A stretch of DNA of 9,892 nucleotides from CBDUBU01 sp965365465 (lineage in GTDB: Bacteria > Bacteroidota > Rhodothermia > Rhodothermales > DASSAV01): positions 1 through 9,892 of the forward strand of contig CBDUBU010000143.1 in the NCBI GenBank assembly GCA_965365465.1. Reading direction: 5' to 3'. The position numbers and the translations under genes are program-made. The notes beneath the pieces were generated by a model, which was given only the letters and a program-made list of their open reading frames with translations, was not told the DNA's origin and did not search any database. Within the stretch, counting starts at the first letter, position 1; each line of letters opens with the position of its first letter. Below are positions 1 to 5,631 of the stretch, piece after piece.

Positions 1-72
1 GATGGAGGACTCGGCTCCGTCCGCCCCCGTTAGCGTTACGAGCAACCTTACACGCAACCAGCATCTACCGTC

Positions 73-747
73 ATGCATAAGATCAATCCTGCCCCCAACA
101 TAATCCCCTTGAACGGTCACGACCTGTACGAAGAGAGATACGAAAAAAGGCCGTCTTACACCCGCGAAGACCGTTATGATACTATCTCTACCTCGCTGCT
201 TGCCATCAACGTCGAGCGTATGCTGGAAGTGCTGGGCGAGAACCCTGCCCGCGAAGGGCTGGCCGACACGCCGCAGCGTGTGGCAAAGGCCATGCAGTTC
301 CTGACGCAGGGGTACGACATGGATCCTGCGGAGATCCTGAACAAAGCGCTCTTTCGGGAGGATTACGATGAAATGATCCTGGTAAAGGATATAGAAGTGT
401 TCTCCCTGTGTGAGCATCATATGTTGCCTTTTTTCGGGAAGGCGCACATTGCATACATTCCGAACGGACGTGTAGTCGGCTTGAGCAAGATTCCTCGGGT
501 AGTTGATGTATTTGCCCGGAGGCTGCAAGTGCAGGAACGCCTGACCGTGCAGATACGGGATGCCATTCAGGAAGCGCTGGAGCCGCAGGGCGTGGCCGTT
601 GTGCTGGAGGCAACGCATCTCTGCATGGTGATGCGCGGAATCCAGAAGCAAAACTCGACCACGACCACCAGTGCGATGAGCGGCATGTTTCTGAACGATC
701 AGGCTACCCGCGCCGAGTTTATGCGGCTCATCGGAAGCGGCGCGTAA
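73..747 (+). CDS. folE: GTP cyclohydrolase I
   Basis: Cytosolic zinc enzyme that converts GTP to 7,8-dihydroneopterin triphosphate, the first step of folate, biopterin and queuosine-type synthesis. The 224 residues match the usual family length (about 220). The zinc ligands are Cys113 and His116 in SLCEHHMLPF and Cys184 in THLCMVMRG; His115 and His182 are the expected catalytic histidines. Other family blocks are the N-terminal ENPAREGLADTPQRVAKA (56-73), GLSKIPRVVDVFARRLQVQE (136-155) and the C-terminal QKQNSTTTTSAMSG (191-204). Start: the ATG at 73 gives a full-length protein, but no clear Shine-Dalgarno precedes it; the next Met (residue 50) would cut into the conserved fold. queD lies 0.5 kb downstream on the other strand and uses this enzyme's product. 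Family assignment is secure; which end product it mainly serves is inference. Confidence 0.97.
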   Translation: MHKINPAPNIIPLNGHDLYEERYEKRPSYTREDRYDTISTSLLAINVERMLEVLGENPAREGLADTPQRVAKAMQFLTQGYDMDPAEILNKALFREDYDEMILVKDIEVFSLCEHHMLPFFGKAHIAYIPNGRVVGLSKIPRVVDVFARRLQVQERLTVQIRDAIQEALEPQGVAVVLEATHLCMVMRGIQKQNSTTTTSAMSGMFLNDQATRAEFMRLIGSGA

Positions 748-933
748 AAGGTTAGCGAAGGAGGGCGCTGCCCTGGGGGTTGTCATCCCGGCGGTTGGGG
801 AAGATCGCCGTTGCAACGTATGGAGAAAAACACAGAAACCCGCTTGCGCATATCGCCTGGAAAGAGCACATTACAGGCATAACTGGCGTACGTTGTCTTT
901 CGACCAACAGCCTCCGGATTGTAAAACAGAAAC

Positions 934-938
934 AAGGA
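934..938 (+). promoter_or_regulatory. Shine-Dalgarno AAGGA of the small gene
   Basis: AAGGA lies six bases before the ATG at 945. It is the main reason to start the small gene there and not at the TTG at 780, which would add 55 residues with no recognisable character. Confidence 0.55.
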
Positions 939-944
939 AATCTT

Positions 945-1193
945 ATGCCCGGCAGTACCTTCGTCCGAATTGACGGGAGATATTACCCGATTTCTCAGAT
1001 CTCGTGCATCAGTCCGCTCGATTCGGGAGATGTGCTCATTTCTTTCAGGGAAGAGGTCAGCGTAGAGGGGCGCACCTTGCGGGAAATCCGGGTTACGGGC
1101 GGAGAGGCGCAGGCCGTGCAGGGATGGGTTCGTTCTGCCTCCGTGGATCCCATGAATGGCGAGTGGGGGCTGCCGGAACGGGGTTTTACCTGA
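945..1193 (+). CDS. small hypothetical protein, 82 residues
   Basis: I do not recognise this protein. It is short and probably cytosolic, with no signal peptide or membrane segment. From residue 6 to about 64 it alternates hydrophobic and charged stretches (FVRIDGRYYPISQISCIS, then DVLISFREEVSVEG, then LREIRVTGGEAQAVQGW), which reads like a compact beta-rich domain with a closing helix. The pattern loosely recalls small beta-sheet domains such as FlbD-like or LytTR-like folds, but this is only an impression. The start at 945 is chosen because an AAGGA ribosome site sits six bases upstream. It follows folE by about 200 bases on the same strand and ends just before a likely terminator, so it could share the folE transcript or have its own promoter. 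It converges with queD. Confidence 0.6.
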   Translation: MPGSTFVRIDGRYYPISQISCISPLDSGDVLISFREEVSVEGRTLREIRVTGGEAQAVQGWVRSASVDPMNGEWGLPERGFT

Positions 1194-1234
1194 CCCTGTC
1201 TGCGCCCGTACACGGGACAGAGATGGGTTTTTTT
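1194..1234 (+). terminator. probable rho-independent terminator between the small gene and queD
   Basis: CTGT (1196-1199) pairs with ACAG (1217-1220), and CCCG (1205-1208) with CGGG (1213-1216) around a TACA loop. CC at 1194-1195 can also pair with GG at 1226-1227. A run of seven T (1228-1234) follows. The left arm has a five-base bulge, so the stem is imperfect. It starts right after the stop codon of the small gene. Confidence 0.5.
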
Positions 1235-1240
1235 AAAGCT

Positions 1241-1723
1241 TTACCGAGCAGTCGGAATGCAGGCGGTGCGCGCCTTTCCGTTTGACGCCGCGCCGGTTGC
1301 CACGAGGCGCTCCACTTCCGCATAACACGTCTCGGTTTCCTGAATGCGTACGCGCACGGTGTGGATGTTATGAGCCTGAAGCGCGGAGTGGGCTTCCCGG
1401 CACAGATAGTCGGCCACGCAGATGCACAGGTTCTCCGAGGTGGTATCGCAGGGAAGCACCACGTATTTCCAGTCGGTTTGCCGGAGCAGGCCGAGAAGCG
1501 CACTATCGTTTTCAGCAATGATGGCGGCATGGTCCCATGATTCCACGAGGGGGGCCAGAATCTGCTTCAATACTTTGAAGTCCATGAGCATACCGCGCTC
1601 ATCGGGATCTCCGTCGAGTTCCACCATCATCCGGTACGAATGCCCGTGCAGGTTGCGGCAGCCGCCCTCGTGCCAGGGAAGACGGTGCGCGGCTTCCCAC
1701 CGGAATTGTTTCGCTATTTTCAT
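1241..1723 (-). CDS. queD: 6-carboxy-5,6,7,8-tetrahydropterin synthase (QueD/PTPS family)
   Basis: Cytosolic zinc enzyme of the 6-pyruvoyltetrahydropterin synthase fold; QueD turns dihydroneopterin triphosphate, the FolE product, into 6-carboxytetrahydropterin for queuosine and other 7-deazaguanines. In the 160 residues the zinc histidines are His13 (EAAHRL), His26 and His28 (NLHGHSY). Cys22 in the C-x3-HGH motif is the expected catalytic cysteine; its presence argues against the PTPS-III form, which carries Glu there. Asp64-His65 (SWDHA), Glu97 (TTSENL) and Glu129 (RIQET) fit the catalytic and pterin-binding positions. Start: the ATG at 1723 begins MKIAKQFRWEAAHRL, where family members start; an upstream in-frame ATG at 1825 would add 34 residues with no similarity. 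No strong ribosome site is seen. It converges on folE and the small gene. QueC, QueE and QueF are absent from the window, so a biopterin-type role stays possible. Confidence 0.9.
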   Translation of the reverse strand: MKIAKQFRWEAAHRLPWHEGGCRNLHGHSYRMMVELDGDPDERGMLMDFKVLKQILAPLVESWDHAAIIAENDSALLGLLRQTDWKYVVLPCDTTSENLCICVADYLCREAHSALQAHNIHTVRVRIQETETCYAEVERLVATGAASNGKARTACIPTAR

Positions 1724-1752
1724 GGTCGCGTGTGCTCGGTTATCAGAGGTCC

Positions 1753-1782
1753 GTTGAGAGTAAACAAAAAAGTATATCTTTG
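1753..1782 (+). promoter_or_regulatory. Bacteroidota-type promoter upstream of the oxidoreductase at 1931
   Basis: TATCTTTG (1775-1782) fits the Bacteroidota -7 element TAnnTTTG exactly. A TTG at 1754-1756 lies 18 bases upstream, close to the usual -33 spacing. Transcription would start near 1789 and leave a leader of about 140 bases. The site sits in the divergent gap between queD and the oxidoreductase gene. Confidence 0.6.
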
Positions 1783-1845
1783 GTGCCGGAGCCGTCTGCG
1801 AAGAGTGCATTAAAGTTGATCCCATCGACGTGCTGTTGACTGTGT

Positions 1846-1897
1846 AGGATGGTCTTTTCGGCTAAGGGTTGCTGATAGACAGCGCCCGGAGCATCCT
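1846..1897 (+). repeat. nested inverted repeat in the leader of the 1931 gene
   Basis: AGGATG (1846-1851) pairs with CATCCT (1892-1897). Inside it, GGG (1866-1868) plus GCTG (1871-1874) pairs with CAGC (1880-1883) plus CCC (1885-1887) around an ATAGA loop. The element lies in the predicted 5' untranslated leader and has no T-run. Its function is unknown. Confidence 0.35.
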
Positions 1898-1930
1898 GTA
1901 CGGCACTTTCTACCATGATGAAGAGGTTCA

Positions 1931-2929
1931 ATGACGAATGACGTACGTTGGGGCATCATCGGCTGTGGTGACGTAGCCGAGCACAAGGGGGCCCCTGCCC
2001 TGTACAATGTGGAAGGATCCCGGCTAGTTGCTGTGATGAGCCGAAGGGCAGACAGGGCGGAGAGCTTTGCACGGCGGCACAAGGCCGCCCGGTATTACAC
2101 TTCAGTAGAAGACCTCCTCGCCGACGACGAAATCAACGCGGTCTACATCGCGACACCGCCGAATGTCCATGCAGCAATTACCGCGCAGGCGGCAAAAGCG
2201 GGCAAGCATGTGCTCTGTGAGAAGCCTATGGCAATGACGGTAGGGGAATGCGAAGGGATGGTTCAGGTGTGCCGGGATCATGGGGTGCAGCTTATGATTG
2301 CGTACTACCGGCGGTTTTTCCCGGTTGTCATGAAGATGAAGGAATTACTCGACGGAGGCGCTATCGGAAAACCCGTTCGCATCCGAGCTGAAGTAGGCGA
2401 CTATTTTCGCCCTCGCTCCGACGGTGAACGCGCCTGGCTGGTAGATCCCTCCACGGCAGGGGGCGGTTTCCTGACCGACGTAGCTACCCACCGGCTGGAT
2501 CTGATGGTGCATTTTCTGGGGAAACCGCGTGAGGCAGCTGCTTTTGTCGATACGCAACATTTCGATTTCGGCGTAGACGACGCCAGTTCGCTCATCGTGC
2601 GGTTCGACAACCGGGTACACGCCACCGGCGCGTTCAACTGGAACGTGGGCGTTGCGGTAGACGAGTTTGAAATCTGCGGTACGGAAGGGCGCATTGTGTC
2701 GCGCAACCTGGGCCGTGGAGATCTGGAACTCATCACCGGCCGGGGGACAGAGACGTTCAGCTTGCCCGCGCCTTCCATCGCGCACCTCGGACTGGCAGCC
2801 CACTTCGTGGAATGTATCCGCACGGGCGCCCGGAACGCGCTGCCGGGAGAGGAAGGGATGGAGGCCACCCGCATGACAGAAGCGGCTTACCGGTCGTCAC
2901 AGGAAGGTGTCATGGTTTCGCTTGCGTAA
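1931..2929 (+). CDS. Gfo/Idh/MocA-family NAD(P)-dependent oxidoreductase (cytosolic)
   Basis: A 332-residue sugar or polyol dehydrogenase-type protein. The N-terminal Rossmann domain (about 1-120) has the nucleotide loop GIIGCGDVA (8-16) and the family signature GKHVLCEKP (91-99) with Glu97-Lys98-Pro99. The C-terminal alpha/beta domain carries GGGFLTDVATHRLD (177-190), the G-G-G-x3-D-x3-H-x2-D motif with Asp183, His187 and Asp190. There is no signal peptide, so it is cytosolic. AAGAGG (1921-1926) lies four bases before the ATG. It has its own promoter and terminator, so it is a single-gene unit. Family members oxidise or reduce a ring hydroxyl of sugars, inositols or their derivatives; the substrate cannot be read from sequence. 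It differs from the two other family members in this window, so it is not a recent tandem duplicate. Confidence 0.92.
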   Translation: MTNDVRWGIIGCGDVAEHKGAPALYNVEGSRLVAVMSRRADRAESFARRHKAARYYTSVEDLLADDEINAVYIATPPNVHAAITAQAAKAGKHVLCEKPMAMTVGECEGMVQVCRDHGVQLMIAYYRRFFPVVMKMKELLDGGAIGKPVRIRAEVGDYFRPRSDGERAWLVDPSTAGGGFLTDVATHRLDLMVHFLGKPREAAAFVDTQHFDFGVDDASSLIVRFDNRVHATGAFNWNVGVAVDEFEICGTEGRIVSRNLGRGDLELITGRGTETFSLPAPSIAHLGLAAHFVECIRTGARNALPGEEGMEATRMTEAAYRSSQEGVMVSLA

Positions 2930-2952
2930 GATCCTGTCTGGCAGGTCGGCAC

Positions 2953-2995
2953 TGGCCCGCCCTTGGGGGATAAAACTCGCAAGGGCCGGGTTTTT
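2953..2995 (+). terminator. rho-independent terminator after the 1931 oxidoreductase gene
   Basis: GCCCTTG (2959-2965 region) pairs with CAAGGGC (2980-2986 region) across a roughly 14-base loop, with further CC/GG pairs below one mismatch. TTTTT follows at 2991-2995. It lies 24 bases after the stop codon. The opposite orientation has no T-run, so it serves the + strand gene. Confidence 0.75.
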
Positions 2996-3097
2996 CCTTT
3001 TCGGCAATTTCGTCCAGGTTTAACATTCCCAGTCCCTCCGGAGCAACCTACTCAAGGGGCCATCTAATCATAACCAAACTGTTTTTGAGCGGTCGGG

Positions 3098-4090
3098 CTA
3101 ATTTGCGACCTGATCGGCATACCGGACATAGGCCGAAGCCTCCGGGAAATGGGCTTCGAGCATAGCAAGACCGCGTTCGGGACCCACAATGCTCAGCATG
3201 GTAGCCAGCCCGTCCGAGGTGAAGGCGTCAGGGGCAGTTATCGTTACGGCGATCCGGTCGGTGAGTCCGAGACCGGTTCTAGGGTCTACGACATGCGAAT
3301 AGCGAACGCCGTCGAACTCGACAAATTGCTCCGTGTCTCCGGAGGAAGAGATTGCAGTATTAGCAAGGGCAGCGAGGCGTTTGCCGGGTTCGGCGTTGGC
3401 AATGGTCAGGCGCCAGCCTGCTTTTCCGGGAGGGGGATCACTGACAGTAAAGTCGCCGCCGATCTCTATGAGGGCCTGGCGGATTCCATAGCGCCGGAGA
3501 ACGCGGAGCGCCTGATCTGCCGCGTAGCCCTTGGCGATGCCGCCGAGGTCAAGCTGCATCCCTGAAACCAGCAGTTGAACCGTCTGCGCCGCCGAATCCA
3601 GACGCATCTTTTCCCATCCTACGAGGGCAGATGCCTGCGCCAGTTCTTCAGGCGTGGGAAATAATTGTGACTTCCTGGCTTTTCGCCAAAGCTTCACGTA
3701 GGGGCCGACCGTTACGTCGAAGGCGCCGTCCGAGAGGCGCGCGAGTTTTTGCGCTTGGGCCAGAACGGTGAACAGGTCATCGCTGACCGGGACAGGCGCG
3801 CTCCCTGCCTGTGCAGAGAGGCGCATAAGTTCACTGGTAGGGCGGTAATCGCTCATGATGTCTTCCAGATCGGCTATGCGCCGGTACGCAGCGCGGGCCG
3901 CTTCTTGCGCTGTAGCCTCGTCCGGCGCATACAACACAAGCCGGACTTGTACGCCCATGTGTACCTGCTTATATTCATACCTTTCAAGGGCAGTATCGGC
4001 CAGAGAAGGCAAGGGCCGACTAAACAACATGACAGCAGCTATGAGAACGATCCAAGAAATGAACCTGATAAGGCCGGGGAAGACAGGCAT
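3098..4090 (-). CDS. apbE: FAD:protein FMN transferase (ApbE family), secreted
   Basis: ApbE transfers the FMN part of FAD onto a Ser/Thr of target flavoproteins, usually on the outer face of the cytoplasmic membrane. The 330 residues fit the family length. An N-terminal signal segment (hydrophobic 10-24, likely cleaved after LPSLA at 31) is followed by HMGVQVRL (44-51), GAFDVTVGPYVKLW (122-135), LDLGGIAKGYAAD (180-192), IEIGGD (208-213), SSSGDTE (248-254), SHVVDPRTG (265-273) and TSDGLATML (291-299, expected metal site). Start: the ATG at 4090 gives a normal signal peptide; one at 4141 would make a 17-residue longer n-region, and neither has a strong ribosome site. The start overlaps that of the divergent lipoprotein gene by two bases. 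No flavinylation-motif target protein is visible in this window, so its partner lies elsewhere. Confidence 0.93.
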   Translation of the reverse strand: MPVFPGLIRFISWIVLIAAVMLFSRPLPSLADTALERYEYKQVHMGVQVRLVLYAPDEATAQEAARAAYRRIADLEDIMSDYRPTSELMRLSAQAGSAPVPVSDDLFTVLAQAQKLARLSDGAFDVTVGPYVKLWRKARKSQLFPTPEELAQASALVGWEKMRLDSAAQTVQLLVSGMQLDLGGIAKGYAADQALRVLRRYGIRQALIEIGGDFTVSDPPPGKAGWRLTIANAEPGKRLAALANTAISSSGDTEQFVEFDGVRYSHVVDPRTGLGLTDRIAVTITAPDAFTSDGLATMLSIVGPERGLAMLEAHFPEASAYVRYADQVAN

Positions 4091-5030
4091 GGCCGGCAAG
4101 ATGGCATCTCGCGTGGGTGTTATAGGTAGTGCTCTTTTCATGCTATTGTTTGTCTCTGCGTGCGCTTCCAGTTCCAGGACGGGAGACATGGGAGCAAACG
4201 GGGGGGCTGCTCCGGAGCCGCCTGCCCAGACCCAGGCGCCTGCCGCCCAGCAGGGCAACCAGGCTACGGTGACAACCCAGGATGCCACGCTGGAGCCATT
4301 TGTAGAAGAAGTTCCAGGAACCCTGATCAAGTTCAAAATGATTCCGATTCCGGCTGGTTCCATCACTATTGAAACCGCTGATGGGCCGCAGCAGGTAGAG
4401 ATCAAACCGATCTGGATGAGCGAGACCGAGGTGCAATGGGACGGATTCGACACGTATGCCTACGGACTTGACCTGAAGGCTTCCGGCGCTGAAGCCGGTT
4501 CGGACGGCATCATTCGCCCAAGCAAACCCTATGGAGCGCCTGATCGTGGTTTCGGGCATGAAGGGTATGCGGCGCTCAGCATGACGTACGGGGTCGGAAT
4601 GGAATACAGCCGCTGGCTCACCGAAAAAACCGGCAACTACTACCGCCTGCCCACCATTGCCGAGTGGGAGTATGCCTGCCGCGCCGGCGGAGAGGGCCAG
4701 GAGGGAAGTCTAGGAGAATATGCATGGGTTGCTTCCAACTCGCAGAACAAAACCCAGCCTGTAGCTTCGAAAAAGCCGAACGCATGGGGCCTCCACGATA
4801 TGCTTGGCAACGCGATCGAGTGGTGCACCGGCTTGAATGAGGAGGAGTATGCCTGTGGCGGATCCTACCTGACAGACGATGCAAAGGTAAGCTGCTCATA
4901 TCGTGAGCAGCAAGAGCCGTTCTGGAACGAGACCGATCCCCAGATTCCGAAGAGCGTTTTCTGGCTCACGGATGCCACCTTCATTGGTTTTCGGGTTGTA
5001 CGTGATCCTGGCCCCAATCCCAATGAGTAA
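4089..5030 (+). CDS. SUMF1/FGE-domain lipoprotein
   Basis: A 313-residue envelope lipoprotein. A basic start (MAGKMASR), a hydrophobic core and lipobox FVSAC give lipidation at Cys25. A flexible Ala/Pro/Gln-rich linker follows (about 37-62), then a formylglycine-generating-enzyme-like (SUMF1) domain: KFKMIPIPAGSI (81-92), YRLPTIAEWEYACRAGG (185-201), NAWGLHDMLGNAIEW (231-245), CGGSYL (256-261) and the closing IGFRVVRDP (299-307). True FGEs carry two catalytic cysteines near the C-terminus; here only Cys269 (VSCSYREQ) stands in that region, so sulfatase activation is doubtful. A structural role like the SUMF1-fold gliding proteins of Bacteroidota, or a binding role, is as likely. Start: 4089 has a GGGGAAG tract before it; 4101 (MASR) would also give a good lipoprotein signal. 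Its neighbour apbE is also exported. Confidence 0.82.
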   Translation: MAGKMASRVGVIGSALFMLLFVSACASSSRTGDMGANGGAAPEPPAQTQAPAAQQGNQATVTTQDATLEPFVEEVPGTLIKFKMIPIPAGSITIETADGPQQVEIKPIWMSETEVQWDGFDTYAYGLDLKASGAEAGSDGIIRPSKPYGAPDRGFGHEGYAALSMTYGVGMEYSRWLTEKTGNYYRLPTIAEWEYACRAGGEGQEGSLGEYAWVASNSQNKTQPVASKKPNAWGLHDMLGNAIEWCTGLNEEEYACGGSYLTDDAKVSCSYREQQEPFWNETDPQIPKSVFWLTDATFIGFRVVRDPGPNPNE

Positions 5031-5061
5031 TTAGAGCCTGTCCATCAGGCAGGACGATATA

Positions 5062-5111
5062 GAAAGGGCTGAGAGCCGCCTTACAGGGTGATTCTCAGCC
5101 CTTTCCTTTTT
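5062..5111 (+). terminator. strong rho-independent terminator after the SUMF1 lipoprotein gene
   Basis: A perfect 13-bp stem, GAAAGGGCTGAGA (5062-5074) with TCTCAGCCCTTTC (5093-5105), closes an 18-base loop and is followed by CTTTTT. It ends the lipoprotein transcript 30 bases after the stop codon. Confidence 0.9.
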
Positions 5112-5391
5112 CGATGCGCCGGGGGCCAGTCGTCTCTGAGGGTCGTTTTCCTGTTTTCCAGTGGTCTTCGCAAAGAATTGATCCTTGCCTGCAAGCCATT
5201 TAGAAACTAGCTCTTAGTTTCAAGGTTTTTGGAAGAGACGCAGGTGAATGTTTTCTTCTTTTCAAGTCGAAAACCGGTTGGCGAAAAGGCATTGTGGCAA
5301 AGAACGCAGCTTATGTTGTATGTTTACCTGGGAGGCTTTATAAGCGTATAGTAAAGAAGCGCCAGAGACCATCTGGATGAAGCAGGCAACC
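5112..5391. other. gene-free stretch between terminator and promoter candidate
   Basis: No convincing reading frame on either strand. The stretch is more AT-rich than the genes. It holds a hairpin-forming element at 5183-5230 and a short hairpin CCAGA/TCTGG at 5362-5376. It may contain regulatory sites for the Tat-exported sugar genes downstream or a small RNA, but nothing I can name. Confidence 0.4.
5183..5230 (+). repeat. hairpin followed by T-run, possible terminator of a small transcript
   Basis: GAAACTA (5203-5209) pairs perfectly with TAGTTTC (5215-5221) around GCTCT. CCTT (5183-5186) can pair with AAGG (5222-5225) outside it, and TTTTT follows (5226-5230). It is terminator-like but lies after a stronger terminator with no gene between, so its role is unclear. 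Confidence 0.3.
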
Positions 5392-5421
5392 TTTGTGATA
5401 GTGTGGATCGTTTATAATTTG
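5392..5421 (+). promoter_or_regulatory. candidate promoter for the Tat-exported sugar genes
   Basis: TTTG (5392-5395), 17 bases, then TATAATTTG (5413-5421). The second element is a perfect TATAAT and one base away from the Bacteroidota TAnnTTTG form. It would give a leader of roughly 200 bases before the ATG at 5632. Confidence 0.4.
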
Positions 5422-5426
5422 CCTGC

Positions 5427-5586
5427 GTTACTTCGCTGGGGGACAAGCCCGATAAGCAGCCTGGGGTAAGCGCTTTCAGCACAAAGGGAATAGCCGCAGA
5501 AGGCAGGTTGCTACATGCACGAACTCTTTGCCTCTGGTTTATGGTACTGCGGCATTTACAGCCAACCGTGCGCTTGAGGCTTTTTA
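5427..5586 (+). ncRNA. possible structured leader RNA / attenuator
   Basis: Several nested helices can form here. GCTG+GGG (5435-5438, 5440-5442) pairs with CCC+CAGC (5448-5450, 5457-5460). GCCGCA (5493-5498) pairs with TGCGGC (5548-5553), enclosing AGGCA (5501-5505) with TGCCT (5529-5533). A weak hairpin with AGC at 5560-5562 and GCT at 5579-5581 runs into TTTTT (5581-5585), like a premature terminator 46 bases before the start codon. It matches no riboswitch class I know; chance pairing is possible. Confidence 0.25.
5465..5478. promoter_or_regulatory. LacI/GalR-type (cre-like) operator candidate
   Basis: GGTAAGCGCTTTCA agrees with the general LacI-family/cre pattern TGNNARCGNWWWCA at every position but the first, and has a perfect 8-bp palindromic centre, AAGCGCTT (5468-5475). 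It lies about 50 bases downstream of the promoter candidate, a position where a repressor could block elongation. No LacI-type regulator gene is in the window. Confidence 0.35.
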
Positions 5587-5631
5587 TTTCTACATCAATC
5601 TGATGGGTATAACAATTCTGTGGGGATCGTT

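Noticed and set aside
1..33. Possible last ten codons of a gene ending at TAG 31-33
   Set aside because: Ten codons at the window edge cannot be told from chance, and other frames are also open there.
206..613. 135-codon - strand frame opposite folE, and similar long antisense frames at 2401-2874 and 3149-3565
   Set aside because: All lie inside well-supported genes on the other strand and show no recognisable protein features.
820..882. 20-codon frame (MEKNTETRLR...) between folE and the small gene
   Set aside because: No ribosome site, no overlap with a following start, and no pattern beyond chance.
4059..4078. GAACCTGATAAGG stretch resembling part of the TPP riboswitch
   Set aside because: The other conserved TPP elements (CTGAGA, ACCC and the 3' arm) are missing, and the stretch lies within the apbE signal-peptide coding region.
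4029..4088. Earlier starts (4029, 4044, 4059) for the SUMF1 lipoprotein
   Set aside because: They would give an n-region of over 25 residues before the hydrophobic core, too long for a lipoprotein signal, and lie deep in the apbE coding strand.
5427..5586. Cobalamin riboswitch for the structured leader
   Set aside because: No B12 box and no conserved core are present, so it is reported only as an unnamed structured leader.
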